From assembly GCA_025642075.2 (NCBI GenBank), contig JAODUO010000061.1:443501-507500 (forward strand): a stretch of 64,000 nt of DNA, written 5' to 3'. The DNA is from Ridgeia piscesae. Its lineage: Eukaryota; Annelida; Polychaeta; Sabellida; Siboglinidae. A model generated the notes under the pieces. The model saw nothing but the letters and a program-made list of their open reading frames with translations. It was not told where the DNA came from and did not search any database. The position numbers were made by a program, and so were the translations under genes. Shown here one piece after another: positions 46,001 to 50,378 of this stretch (the first letter of the stretch is position 1; the number at the start of each line of letters is the position of its first letter).

Positions 46001-48897
46001 GAGGCTGTTGTCTAATAGATACACAATGCAACAAAATCTGCATTAAGCAACATGTATTGCTTAGTTACAATATATTACTAACAACTTGTTAGACACCGGT
46101 AAAATATAATGCTGAAATCATGTGACATGTATCCTTTTAATATTCATGATGAAAAGCATCGTTAATAGCCCAGAAATTATTGATTATTTTGTATGTGTAT
46201 TTCACCACTTACAGAGGAGATCATGTGTGCCTTTTGCCGTAAGTTCTGCCAATGTTCTTGCAACCCGAAAACAAGAATTTTACGAATACTTTTCTGTTTT
46301 CTTTTCTGCCATATTTTTGCTTCACCTGTCAAATTCTTGGCAATGCATACATTTTCGTAGACAAGAACATTTTAAGATTAATTTTTCCCCATAGCTATCT
46401 CCTGCAACACCACCCACCATCATTGGCTTTTCTCCCATACTAATTGTCCTCAATTACGTCAATTACGAACCCTTCAAAACTTGTTAATCCCATCATATGA
46501 CATGTAATTTTTCATCTCGTGTGATTCCATGAGTTCACCTCACCCCTAAGATTGTTCTTACCCTTTGTCCTACATTATACCCTGCAAGCAGCATGTGTAT
46601 GAAATATCTACAGCAATGTCCCTTGTTACAATCGTAATCTTTTATTGTTAGCTTTGAATCTGAAATGCATTACTACGTATGGTGTTTTCACTATTTCTAA
46701 AAAACTGCTATCTTGGTTCTATCAGCCATTTGAATGGATTGAATATGTGGCTTTTTATTGTCAAATCAATAAGTTTGCACTGACACGTATTGTCCACTCT
46801 TTAAATGCAGTGTCCACTCTGTAACTGCACTATCCACTCTACAACTGCACTGTCCACTGTACAACTGCACTGTCCATTCTACAACTGCACTGTCCAGTCT
46901 GTAACTGCACTGTCAACTCTGTAACTGCACTGTCCACTCTGTAACTGCACTGTCCACTCTGTAACTGCACTGTCCACTCTGTAACTGCACTGTCCACTCT
47001 GTAACTGCACTGTCCACTCTATAACTGCACTGTCCACTCTGTACCTGCACAGTCCACTCTGTACCTGCACTGTCCACTCTGTACCTGCACAGTCCACTCT
47101 GTACCTGCACTGTCCACTCTGTAACTGCACTGTCCACTCTTAACTGCACTGTCCACTCTGTAACTGCATTGTCCACTCTGTAACTGCACTGTCCACTCTG
47201 CAACTGCACTGTCCACTCTGTAACTGCACTGTCAACTCTGTAACTGCACTGTCCACTCTGCAACTGCACTGTCAACTCTGTAGCTGCCATGTCAACTCTG
47301 TAACTGCACTGTCAACTCTGCAACTGCACTGTCCACTCTGCAACTGCACTGTCCACTCTGTAACTGCACTGTCCACTCTGTAACTGCACTGCCCACTCTG
47401 TAACTGCACTGTCCACTCTGCAACTGCACTGTCCACTCTGTAACTGCAATGCCCACTCTGTAACTGCACTGTCCACTCTGCAACTGCACTGTCCACTCTG
47501 TAACTGCAATGCCCACTCTGTAACTGCACTGTCCACTCTGCAACTGCACTGTCCACTCTGCAACTGCACTGTCCACTCTGTAACTGCAATGCCCATTCTG
47601 TAACTGCACTGTCCACTCTGCAACTGCACTGTCAACTCTGTAACTGCACTGTCCATTCTGTAACTGCACTGTCCACTCTGTAACTGCACAGCCCACTCTG
47701 TAACTGCACTGTCCACTCTGTAACTGAACTGCCCACTCTGTAACTGTACTGTCCCCTCTGTAACTGCAATGCCCACTCTGTAACTGCAATGCCCACTCTG
47801 TAACTGCACTGTCCACTCTGCAACTGCACTGTCCACTCTGTAACTGCACTGTCCACTTTGTAACTGCACTGTCCACTCTGCAACTGCACTGTCCACTCTG
47901 TAACTGCAATGCCCAGTCTGTAACTGCACTGTCTACTTTACAACACACTGTCCCCCCCCACCTCTCTCTCTTTCTGTCTTATTGATGTTGCTATTTTCTT
48001 TCACAGCCAAAGGTCGCACAAACACAGATCTACGAGAACAGTTTGTTCTACCGGAAGGCAGCAGCCAGGCCCGTGCGACCTTCACCTCAAAGCGAGGGGG
48101 TGCACAGGCGAACGGTTCACACTACTCGTCCAACAGTGTCTCCCCTGCAGGTGAGTTGACATAGTCACATGATACAGTCACATGACCATGCAAATTCATC
48201 ATTAACTTTATGTGTCATATTTATTTGATTCTACTTGTCATATTTGTATTAATTTGTCACTAACTATATTTAATTAAATATTTCCTTTGCAGGAGTAGTA
48301 AATGACATAACAAAAATCTGTGTATGGAAATACTAGTAACTTATGGAATCTTTCTACATTTACATTGCTATGTAGAGAAAGAGAGTAATCAATAATAACT
48401 GAATAAATATATGAAATACCACTGAGACAGGTTGTTGTGGGTAATAACAGGACTTTGTTGCATTTGTTTTTATTTGTAATTGATACTAAATTATATCTTC
48501 TTACACCGGCATACCAGCTTGACTTAACCGTGCCAGTGTAATTTTCTACAGATCGTATATTTAATGCAAGTTACCGACTGTTTTAGAGTCGTCAGGAAGT
48601 CTTCACTCGTCGCCCTCACACCAGCCAGCGGGCACGAAGCCATCCGCCACTTCCACCCCCCGGGGTACTGGCCCCACTACATCAACCCCTCGATCCTCCA
48701 GTCGCCCCAAGACAACCCCAGGGCGCACACAAAACAATGGCACCCCTGCACCCGCCACCCCCCGCACTAACAAGGGGGGTTTAAGAAGTGCTGGCAGTGC
48801 CAGTGCCAGTGCCAGTGCCAGTGCGACACGCACTAAGAAAGTGAACAGTGCCAGTGCCTCGAAGTCAATGCCCCCTCCTAGAAATATGAGATTCTAG
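260..48897 (+). CDS. MACF1/DST: Spectraplakin (MACF1/dystonin/Shot family), 3' part, 38 exons
   Basis: Giant cytoskeletal linker; family members join actin (N-terminal CH domains, outside this window) to microtubules (C-terminal EF-GAS2 module). The span is genomic and the exons are listed separately. Visible order: end of plakin domain, plakin-repeat exon, about 1,840 codons of spectrin repeats, EF-hand pair, GAS2/GAR domain, Ser/Thr/Pro-rich basic tail, stop at 48895-48897. All junctions from exon 2 onward agree in phase. Exons 22-37 match the vertebrate MACF1 C-terminal third very well, for example the segment around [20 protein letters not shown] and the GAS2 core [11 protein letters not shown]. 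The rod is much shorter than in vertebrate MACF1. The 5' end is missing, so this is a partial gene. Seen: splice sites, frames and motifs. Known: family function. Inferred: one transcript uses all the exons. Confidence 0.95.
1086..3420 (+). CDS. MACF1/DST: Spectraplakin exon 2: plakin (plectin) repeat domain
   Basis: A single 2,335-nt exon, open throughout, from tgcag|att to AAGACCCAG|gtaagg. It encodes about 778 residues built of a degenerate motif of about 38 residues: a D/N-P-x-T-G-K-x turn, a short variable hairpin, then an LPEAIxxGxI helix. Clear copies include [56 protein letters not shown] and QWNPKTG...LEQAISLG. Plakin repeats bind intermediate filaments or junctional partners in plectin, desmoplakin and dystonin. 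In VAB-10A and some Shot isoforms this region is isoform-specific, so the exon is probably optional. It enters in phase 2 (or phase 0 from 1093) and leaves in phase 0. Codon use is clearly GC-richer than in the flanking introns. Failure to splice at 3420 adds VRLVTCVN and a stop. Confidence 0.93.
3421..3713 (+). other. Intron 2, unique part
   Basis: AT-rich unique intron sequence between the plakin-repeat exon and the 24-bp array. I see no coding or RNA signal. Confidence 0.6.
3714..4990. repeat. 24-bp minisatellite array (intron 2)
   Basis: About 53 head-to-tail copies of a 24-bp unit, approximately catgtccccacctagataca plus ccgt. Because 24 is divisible by 3 and the unit lacks stops in several frames, long artificial ORFs are open on both strands (8-residue periods such as MSPPRYTV). 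Between about 4385 and 4700 a higher-order pattern appears, in which the variants gtctacacc and cacatagat recur roughly every 86-110 bp. Variant bases such as ctggat and cgtgtc cluster, which indicates local duplication of blocks. Confidence 0.97.
5241..5408 (+). CDS. MACF1/DST: Spectraplakin exon 3: start of spectrin-repeat rod
   Basis: 168 nt, phase 0 in and out; acceptor gactgtag, donor gtacgt. It encodes [20 protein letters not shown] and continues as a charged helix of a spectrin repeat. The next intron (536 bp) is unique sequence with no features. Confidence 0.88.
5945..6127 (+). CDS. MACF1/DST: Spectraplakin exon 4: spectrin repeat
   Basis: 183 nt, phase 0/0; acceptor gatgcag, donor gtaatc. 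The residues [14 protein letters not shown], then [15 protein letters not shown], form the end of helix C of one repeat and the Trp-containing helix A of the next. Confidence 0.9.
6654..6737 (+). CDS. MACF1/DST: Spectraplakin exon 5: spectrin repeat helix B
   Basis: 84 nt, phase 0/0; acceptor tttttttaccag, donor gtgtgt. It encodes [20 protein letters not shown] followed by HQVLDEAQ, a typical helix B with the conserved late G-H-x-L pattern. A helix C would be expected next, but the next exon found (12727) does not supply an obvious one. Confidence 0.9.
6738..10900 (+). other. Long intron 5, first part: no gene seen
   Basis: AT-rich intron. The short ORFs lack family motifs and splice context. 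It contains a short GT microsatellite near 7505-7521 and nothing else I can name. From about 10.3 kb the CpG content rises toward the island annotated at 10.9-11.45 kb. Confidence 0.5.
10900..11450 (+). promoter_or_regulatory. CpG-rich island, candidate internal promoter and first exon
   Basis: A stretch of about 550 bp with frequent CpG (gcgcgc, ccgcgg, cgtcgg), unlike the AT-rich, CpG-poor intron around it. It lies 1.3-1.8 kb upstream of exon 6. Several ATG-led open stretches exist. One, starting [20 protein letters not shown] near 11183, meets a possible phase-0 donor (gacatc|gtaggg at 11264) that would be compatible with exon 6. A better donor-like site (ctg|gtaggt) is at 11308. Spectraplakin genes commonly use several promoters. 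The promoter role here is inferred; there is no direct evidence. Confidence 0.4.
12727..12858 (+). CDS. MACF1/DST: Spectraplakin exon 6: acidic, basic-start insert
   Basis: 132 nt, phase 0/0; acceptor ctgacag, donor gtgagt. It starts basic ([12 protein letters not shown]) and turns acidic ([20 protein letters not shown]). It does not look like a regular spectrin-repeat helix and follows the long intron with the CpG island. It could be an alternative exon or belong to an internally initiated isoform. Confidence 0.8.
13244..14050 (+). CDS. MACF1/DST: Spectraplakin exon 7: two to three spectrin repeats
   Basis: An 807-nt exon, phase 0/0; acceptor ctcacccccag, donor gtgaga. It encodes 269 residues starting [18 protein letters not shown]. 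Helix A tryptophans are visible in [19 protein letters not shown] and LESWIANTV, spaced at roughly one repeat. This is the largest rod exon in the window, with strongly GC-biased codons. The 2-kb intron that follows (14051-16097) is unique sequence with a small 9-bp perfect inverted repeat at 14900-14926 and no other feature. Confidence 0.95.
16098..16289 (+). CDS. MACF1/DST: Spectraplakin exon 8: spectrin repeat; seed of the 58-bp array
   Basis: 192 nt, phase 0/0; acceptor attgtacag, donor gtgagt at 16290. It starts [20 protein letters not shown] and ends [14 protein letters not shown]. The last 32 nt and the donor are repeated 27 more times downstream. The first donor must be used for coding: reading on gives VSTLSHQST and a TGA stop. 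Confidence 0.93.
16258..17880. repeat. 58-bp array of duplicated exon 8 end and 5' splice site
   Basis: 28 copies, counting the exon itself, with an exact 58-bp period: donors at 16290, 16348 and so on to 17856. Each unit holds 32 nt identical or nearly identical to the exon 8 end (ctgaactcttggtgcag, then atgatctcc/attcact), the strong donor gtgagtacc/atc, and about 20 nt of intron with a ttcag. Copies differ at only a few positions (cc/ca, acc/atc, aca/act), so they are recent or homogenised. Confidence 0.97.
17881..18959 (+). other. Intron 8, 3' part
   Basis: Unique AT-rich sequence. It contains a tgcg/gcgt microsatellite at about 18388-18436 followed by short gtgtg repeats, and a SINE-tail-like segment near 18220-18290 (gaagcactttga, agcactatatta). 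No coding signal joins exon 9. Confidence 0.5.
18960..19079 (+). CDS. MACF1/DST: Spectraplakin exon 9: spectrin repeat helix A/B
   Basis: 120 nt, phase 0/0; acceptor gacttgcag, donor gtacca. It encodes [20 protein letters not shown] and continues [20 protein letters not shown]. This is the helix A to loop to helix B start seen in many rod exons that end in ...Q-x-x-x-x-K. The following 1.5-kb intron is unique and AT-rich. Confidence 0.92.
20572..20901 (+). CDS. MACF1/DST: Spectraplakin exon 10: spectrin repeats
   Basis: 330 nt, phase 0/0; acceptor ccccttgcag, donor gtactt. It encodes [20 protein letters not shown] through [24 protein letters not shown] helix A ([18 protein letters not shown]). 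It completes one repeat and opens the next. Confidence 0.95.
21389..21598 (+). CDS. MACF1/DST: Spectraplakin exon 11: spectrin repeat
   Basis: 210 nt, phase 0/0; acceptor cattacag, donor gtgaga. It encodes [20 protein letters not shown], then helix [21 protein letters not shown]. The initial ATG is internal to the reading frame and is not a start. Confidence 0.95.
21930..22235 (+). mobile_element. Dispersed repeat, copy 1 of 2 in window
   Basis: About 300 bp that align by eye with 42205-42518 in the same orientation. Shared blocks include a gca/tgtt-aactctg segment, gttgcaggcrgaatctttc-like, acaaattg(a)caggtag, and gtagtcataagaa followed by an ATAT-rich end. No ORF is seen. It is probably a non-autonomous transposon or SINE. 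It ends just before the 34-bp array. Confidence 0.7.
22254..23063. repeat. 34-bp minisatellite array (intron 11)
   Basis: About 23 copies of a 34-bp unit containing tgcccaatgtatatgttgac and attctgcccaagtg. A non-repeat interruption lies at about 22420-22500. The array ends about 30 bp before the exon 12 acceptor. Variant copies (tgtacc, ctcaag, gaaatt) cluster at the 3' end, so the central copies are the youngest. Long ORFs on the minus strand are by-products of the repeat. Confidence 0.96.
23091..23210 (+). CDS. MACF1/DST: Spectraplakin exon 12: spectrin repeat helix A/B
   Basis: 120 nt, phase 0/0; acceptor tttgtttcag, donor gtaagt. It encodes [20 protein letters not shown] then [20 protein letters not shown]. 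Same layout and length as exon 9. Confidence 0.93.
23691..23793 (+). CDS. MACF1/DST: Spectraplakin exon 13: spectrin repeat helix B
   Basis: 103 nt, phase 0 in and phase 1 out; acceptor ttctgtgtag, donor gtgagt. It encodes [20 protein letters not shown] through PENRDE. The split Cys codon (t|gt) is completed by exon 14. Confidence 0.9.
23839..24110 (+). mobile_element. SINE-like dispersed repeat
   Basis: It begins ggtaatggaaaggcaagttc then tatagcgcagtatcc and a caggattgctcaaagagcttt block. The reverse complement of 37365-37441 has the same order of blocks (ggtaag, ctcctttatagcgcaatatcc, cctcaggactacgcaaag). No ORF is seen. The family identity is not known to me. Confidence 0.6.
24884..25116 (+). 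CDS. MACF1/DST: Spectraplakin exon 14: spectrin repeat
   Basis: 233 nt, phase 1 in (gt completes Cys) and phase 0 out; acceptor cccttcag, donor gtgggg. It encodes [20 protein letters not shown] through [18 protein letters not shown]. The last segment closely parallels the vertebrate MACF1 motif around DPGIDPSVVKQQQE. Confidence 0.94.
25708..25938 (+). CDS. MACF1/DST: Spectraplakin exon 15: spectrin repeat helices B-C
   Basis: 231 nt, phase 0/0; acceptor gtgtcccccccag, donor gtgagt. It encodes [20 protein letters not shown] through [21 protein letters not shown] short AT microsatellite follows at 26038-26062. Confidence 0.95.
26275..26376 (+). CDS. MACF1/DST: Spectraplakin exon 16: spectrin repeat helix A
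   Basis: 102 nt, phase 0/0; acceptor gttgtgtttag, donor gtagac. It encodes [20 protein letters not shown] then [14 protein letters not shown], with the helix A Trp. Confidence 0.92.
26865..27041. repeat. Long imperfect inverted repeat (hairpin)
   Basis: The left arm (about 26865-26932) is complementary to the right arm (about 26970-27041) over roughly 70 bp. The core tgtatttgcatccagaatat pairs perfectly with atattctggatgcaaataca. The loop is under 40 bp. It lies inside intron 16. It could be a MITE remnant or two opposed copies of a dispersed repeat. Confidence 0.85.
27159..27326 (+). CDS. MACF1/DST: Spectraplakin exon 17: spectrin repeat helices B-C
   Basis: 168 nt, phase 0/0; acceptor ctgtccacag, donor gtaata. 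It encodes [20 protein letters not shown], then helix C with the conserved W in [16 protein letters not shown]. Confidence 0.95.
27355..27505 (+). repeat. Degenerate tandem repeat, about 35 bp unit
   Basis: About four decayed copies of a unit like gtaatacaaccacctcacaa followed by ttaaggtcactcct. A single related copy occurs at 57981-58022 (ggtaatacagccaccctgca then attaaggtta), so the unit belongs to a dispersed family. Confidence 0.7.
27854..28009 (+). CDS. MACF1/DST: Spectraplakin exon 18: spectrin repeat helix A/B
   Basis: 156 nt, phase 0/0; acceptor ggtgttacag, donor gtaggt. It encodes [20 protein letters not shown] through [19 protein letters not shown]. Confidence 0.94.
28571..28765 (+). 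CDS. MACF1/DST: Spectraplakin exon 19: spectrin repeat helices B-C
   Basis: 195 nt, phase 0/0; acceptor tctccctcag, donor gtgagt. It encodes [20 protein letters not shown] through [15 protein letters not shown]. The first residue is an internal Leu, not a start. Confidence 0.95.
29493..29621 (+). CDS. MACF1/DST: Spectraplakin exon 20: spectrin repeat helix A
   Basis: 129 nt, phase 0/0; acceptor tgtttttccag, donor gtatgt. It encodes [20 protein letters not shown] then [20 protein letters not shown]. It aligns with the MACF1 segment FHGEIEDLQQWLTDTE...PLGGLPETA. The intron after it carries a CA-rich microsatellite with interspersed GC/TG steps at about 30080-30211. Confidence 0.96.
30328..30498 (+). 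CDS. MACF1/DST: Spectraplakin exon 21: spectrin repeat helices B-C
   Basis: 171 nt, phase 0/0; acceptor tcccccgtag, donor gtgggt. It encodes [20 protein letters not shown], then [20 protein letters not shown], parallel to the vertebrate KGQQMLARCPK segment. Confidence 0.95.
31243..31398 (+). CDS. MACF1/DST: Spectraplakin exon 22: spectrin repeat helix A
   Basis: 156 nt, phase 0/0; acceptor atgcttacag, donor gtaggc. It encodes [20 protein letters not shown] then [20 protein letters not shown], with the helix A Trp. The preceding 740 bp of intron are featureless AT-rich DNA. Confidence 0.95.
31867..32073 (+). CDS. MACF1/DST: Spectraplakin exon 23: spectrin repeat helices B-C
   Basis: 207 nt, phase 0/0; acceptor gttgctag, donor gtacgc. 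It encodes [20 protein letters not shown], then [20 protein letters not shown]. This is the best-conserved rod segment in the window relative to MACF1. Confidence 0.97.
32705..35233. repeat. 62-bp array of duplicated exon 24 3' splice site
   Basis: About 41 copies of a 62-bp unit; a few copies are 1-3 nt shorter. Each unit contains ttttctgacgtgtatggaca, then tgttgggtgtag|ttctgtgactcctgg and tttatctatcggtag. The part from ctgac to tag| is a branch-point-like motif 25 nt upstream of an AG. The next 15 nt match the start of exon 24. The final copy is the real exon 24 acceptor at 35217. Copies near both ends are more diverged than the central ones, a pattern expected of homogenising arrays. Confidence 0.97.
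35217..35330 (+). CDS. MACF1/DST: Spectraplakin exon 24: spectrin repeat helix A
   Basis: 114 nt, phase 0/0; acceptor catgttgtgtag, donor gtgcgc. It encodes [20 protein letters not shown] then [18 protein letters not shown], matching the vertebrate FHEAWSKLMEWLEESEKSL. The acceptor and first five codons are the last copy of the 62-bp array. Confidence 0.93.
35375..35650 (+). mobile_element. SINE-like dispersed repeat, copy 1
   Basis: A segment starting with ATA-rich sequence and ttttgcgccaatatcctcga, then caagctcagtggcgcgaca, and further on gaattccacaccgttggtgc and gagaaagctcgg. The same block order is seen at about 58625-58960 (ctatagcgcctatatccttg, caagctcagaggcgcaaca, gagaaagcatg). No coding potential is seen. 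Confidence 0.65.
35886..36058 (+). CDS. MACF1/DST: Spectraplakin exon 25: spectrin repeat helices B-C
   Basis: 173 nt, phase 0 in and phase 2 out; acceptor ttccttgcag, donor gtatgt. It encodes [20 protein letters not shown] through [12 protein letters not shown] plus a split Arg codon, parallel to the MACF1 TGRSLKEK...DKWDTICGKSVERQ segment. Confidence 0.96.
36683..36842 (+). CDS. MACF1/DST: Spectraplakin exon 26: spectrin repeat helix A
   Basis: 160 nt, phase 2 in and phase 0 out; acceptor ctctcttacag, donor gtgcgc. It encodes [20 protein letters not shown] then [20 protein letters not shown], very close to the vertebrate [20 protein letters not shown] segment. The next intron holds a TA microsatellite at about 36962-37022. 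Confidence 0.97.
37181..37351 (+). CDS. MACF1/DST: Spectraplakin exon 27: spectrin repeat helices B-C
   Basis: 171 nt, phase 0/0; acceptor gctgtcttgcag, donor gtaagt. It encodes [20 protein letters not shown] through [20 protein letters not shown]. The intron immediately after it contains a SINE-like segment at 37365-37441, in reverse orientation to the one at 23839. Confidence 0.96.
37652..37777 (+). CDS. MACF1/DST: Spectraplakin exon 28: spectrin repeat helix A
   Basis: 126 nt, phase 0/0; acceptor gacttttag, donor gtaagc. It encodes [20 protein letters not shown] then [20 protein letters not shown], matching EEFHSVVHALLEWLAEAEQ and LPDDEDALRTLIDQH in vertebrates. Confidence 0.96.
38275..38418 (+). 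CDS. MACF1/DST: Spectraplakin exon 29: spectrin repeat helices B-C
   Basis: 144 nt, phase 0/0; acceptor gttttgtag, donor gtagga. It encodes [20 protein letters not shown] then [20 protein letters not shown], with the conserved CHP motif of this repeat in MACF1. Confidence 0.96.
38995..39183 (+). CDS. MACF1/DST: Spectraplakin exon 30: last spectrin repeats
   Basis: 189 nt, phase 0/0; acceptor gtgtttgcag, donor gtgggt. It encodes [20 protein letters not shown] through [20 protein letters not shown]. The donor runs directly into a GT-rich microsatellite at about 39190-39425. Confidence 0.96.
39190..39425. repeat. GT-rich microsatellite at the exon 30 donor
   Basis: A gtgtgtgtgcg/gtgtacggg/gtatgtata mixture starts within 7 nt of the exon 30 donor. 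It makes many gt dinucleotides but few good donor consensus sites. Confidence 0.9.
40142..40245 (+). CDS. MACF1/DST: Spectraplakin exon 31: last spectrin repeat helix B
   Basis: 104 nt, phase 0 in and phase 2 out; acceptor aatgtcgcag, donor gtaagg. It encodes [20 protein letters not shown] then [14 protein letters not shown], matching [20 protein letters not shown] in vertebrates. Confidence 0.95.
40697..40829 (+). CDS. MACF1/DST: Spectraplakin exon 32: rod end
   Basis: 133 nt, phase 2 in and phase 0 out; acceptor gtttgaccag, donor gtaacc. It encodes [20 protein letters not shown] then [20 protein letters not shown], the N-P-R-V-N and W-x-x-x-x-x-x-R-K-L signature that precedes the EF-hands. 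Confidence 0.97.
41353..41515 (+). CDS. MACF1/DST: Spectraplakin exon 33: EF-hand 1
   Basis: 163 nt, phase 0 in and phase 1 out; acceptor ttactgtgcag, donor gttagt. [20 protein letters not shown] leads into a canonical 12-residue calcium loop [12 protein letters not shown], with acidic or oxygen ligands at positions 1, 3, 5 and 12. The Lys codon is split (a|aa). Confidence 0.97.
41910..42022 (+). CDS. MACF1/DST: Spectraplakin exon 34: EF-hand 2
   Basis: 113 nt, phase 1 in and phase 0 out; acceptor tttttctgcag, donor gtgggt. [15 protein letters not shown] is followed by the loop [12 protein letters not shown], with ligand positions 1, 3, 5, 9 and 12 intact, then [10 protein letters not shown]. 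Both EF-hands look competent to bind calcium. Confidence 0.97.
42205..42518 (+). mobile_element. Dispersed repeat, copy 2 of 2 in window
   Basis: Homologous by eye to 21930-22235, in the same orientation and block order. Diagnostic blocks are gttaactctg, atgttgcaggcagaatcttt, caaattggcaggcagtaa and gtagtcataagaa. Like copy 1, it lies upstream of an exon that carries or precedes a minisatellite array. Confidence 0.7.
42675..42812 (+). CDS. MACF1/DST: Spectraplakin exon 35: start of GAS2/GAR domain
   Basis: 138 nt, phase 0/0; acceptor gtgcttgcag, donor gtgaga at 42813. It encodes [20 protein letters not shown] then [20 protein letters not shown] and GEGKYK. The C-x-C is part of the GAS2 metal-binding fold. 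The last 31 nt and the donor seed the 37-bp array. Confidence 0.97.
42782..45294. repeat. 37-bp array of duplicated exon 35 end and 5' splice site
   Basis: About 67 copies of a 37-bp unit: catacagaagatggggaggg, taaatacaag|gtgagag. About 30 nt come from the end of exon 35 and 7 nt from the intron. Array copies have one G fewer in the g-run than the exon itself, so they could not replace the exon in frame. Each unit also carries catacag, so a 23-nt pseudo-exon (cag|aagatgg...acaag|gtgaga) is repeated throughout. Indel variants (gtggag, tgaggag, aaactcaag) are scattered. The very long minus-strand ORFs here are by-products of the repeat. Confidence 0.97.
45295..45742 (+). other. Intron 35 remainder with an exon-like segment
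   Basis: At 45313 a tttctag|gtaagtctccgtggg junction-like site is followed by an open stretch reading [13 protein letters not shown] and a stop. It could give a truncated alternative end after exon 35, but I consider it unlikely. The rest is unique sequence. Confidence 0.35.
45743..45860 (+). CDS. MACF1/DST: Spectraplakin exon 36: GAS2/GAR core
   Basis: 118 nt, phase 0 in and phase 1 out; acceptor ttctgctgtag, donor gtagga. [20 protein letters not shown] then [19 protein letters not shown] is the diagnostic GAS2 core (V-R-V-G-G-G-W), which binds microtubules in this family. Confidence 0.98.
46800..47945. repeat. 20-bp minisatellite array (intron 36)
   Basis: About 57 copies of a 20-bp unit, tgtccactctgtaactgcac, with point variants (caactgc, tacctgc, gcccac, caatgc). 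Variants recur with longer periods, for example ctgcaatgcccactctg roughly every 60 bp near 47445-47600. The array ends about 60 bp before the exon 37 acceptor. Confidence 0.97.
48007..48150 (+). CDS. MACF1/DST: Spectraplakin exon 37: end of GAS2 domain and tail
   Basis: 144 nt, phase 1 in and phase 1 out; acceptor tttctttcacag, donor gtgagt. It encodes [20 protein letters not shown] then [20 protein letters not shown]. The first part is the conserved K-G-R-T-N-x-x-L-R-E end of the GAS2 domain. Confidence 0.97.
48587..48897 (+). CDS. MACF1/DST: Spectraplakin exon 38: terminal Ser/Thr/Pro-rich tail and stop
   Basis: Coding part of the last exon, phase 1 in; acceptor ctgttttag; stop TAG at 48895-48897. 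It has 102 residues rich in S, T, P, K and [21 protein letters not shown], then a [11 protein letters not shown] run coded by a gccagt hexamer repeat, ending [12 protein letters not shown]. The basic low-complexity tail fits the microtubule-binding C-terminus of spectraplakins, but no isoleucine and hence no S-x-I-P EB1-binding motif is present. Confidence 0.95.
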
Positions 48898-49215
48898 GAT
48901 GTGAAATTATATGTTGGCCTGTTGTTCCTTCCTAGAAATATGAACTACTAGGACGTGAAATAATCTGTTGTACCTTCCTAGAAATGTGAGATTCTAGGAT
49001 GTGAAATTATTTGTAAACAGTTCTTCCATCCTAGAAATGTAATATTCTGAGATGTGGAATATTATGTTGGTCTGTTGTTTCTTCCTTACAAATTTGATAT
49101 TCTAGGAAGTGAAAACATGTAGGATTGCATACTAGGAATACAAATATGTAAGAAGCGAAGAAATGTTGAGCTATTGTGTCTTCCTAGGAAGGTGAAATTC
49201 TAGGAACTGAAAACG
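48877..49215 (+). repeat. Diverged hairpin repeat spanning the stop codon and 3'UTR
   Basis: Five or six diverged copies, about 46-60 bp apart, of cctagaaatatgagattctagg plus gtgaaat and ttgt-rich sequence. The first copy (48877-48898) encodes the last residues and the stop codon. The inverted repeat CCTAGAA/TTCTAGG can form a 7-bp stem. Good copies start at 48877, 48931, 48977 and 49030, with a late one at 49183. Confidence 0.8.
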
Positions 49216-50070
49216 TGCTCTGTTCTGGAAAAGACTTGATTATGCAATTTGCATGTTTGCAGAAAAACATTTTAATGCCAAATGGAAGTTTTCGCAGGCA
49301 GGAATGGTGATGTTAGCAGTAGCGGTTTGAAGTTGCCCGCTATTTCGATTGTGTGATATTATGTTTTCGTGGTCCTTCTGGACGATTCCAATGCAGTTGT
49401 TTTGCCTGGCTGCATGAATACACCAATCTGTGAGTATTTGAAACACATAATATCGTGTGCGTGTGCATGTAATTTAAGTGTCTAATGTAAAGTAATTATC
49501 AAAAATATCATGGATGTGGTGTGCGTGATTACGAAGCTGTCATTGGACTATGTATGTTGAAGGCAGTTGCGACATACATGCTACAGCTTAGATATGTAAA
49601 TACACAGCATTATATATGTATATTAATATATCTATGAAAACTGATAAAATATGGACGTGAAATGTGCATTTGCTAGCTCAACTAATTGTCTATTTTTAGA
49701 CGGCTGATACAGACGTTAGTTTTGTAATAATCGGCTGAGACTTTTTCATATTGAAGTGTATGTTTATGCTAATTATTAATATTAGGACAAATGGATGAGG
49801 AATTTACTCTGGAGTAAACAGAATCCATGTGTAAGATTCCTATCATGCTGCTGAAAGATATGGATGTGTATACAGAGCTCTGTTATACACATCTATTTGT
49901 AGCGTTTCTATAACGTAAATTGATACATATTTTTATTGCAAAATATGCAACTTTATATCAACTTGCAATGTTAATTAATGTGTTTGTATCTTGTACTTTG
50001 TATTGCTTGTAAAGACTGAATGTTACCATGTTATTGTAAATTGAGAAATAAATCAATTGATGATGAATAC
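48898..50070 (+). other. MACF1/DST: 3'UTR and poly(A) signal of spectraplakin
   Basis: About 1.15 kb after the stop. A canonical AATAAA is at 50047-50052, so cleavage is expected near 50065-50075. The UTR begins with the hairpin repeat and is otherwise AT-rich. Confidence 0.75.
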
Positions 50071-50214
50071 ATTTGGCCCCGCTAAGAATATTTGGATGCA
50101 GTCAAAAACCTATTTCAGAAAGCAGATTATTGTCCTTGCAATATATGCACCCTTAGAATTAGTGGTTGCCACATTTATATACTACCTGTCACCGGTTATG
50201 TCCACACTGTCACG

Positions 50215-50278
50215 TGTCGTGCCCTTTTCCACACACACAACACACACCACATATATACACCACACACACACACACAGT

Positions 50279-50310
<32 letters not shown>

Positions 50311-50315
50311 CGCTG
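50215..50315. repeat. CA/TA microsatellite
   Basis: Mixed cacacac and tatatata tract between the end of the spectraplakin gene and the LINE remnant. It may derive from the simple-repeat tail of the retroelement. Confidence 0.85.
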
Positions 50316-50378
50316 TCATTGGGGGGAGGTTAGCCATGGTTTCTGTTTTCGTCGTTTTTGACTACATCTTCTCTTAGC

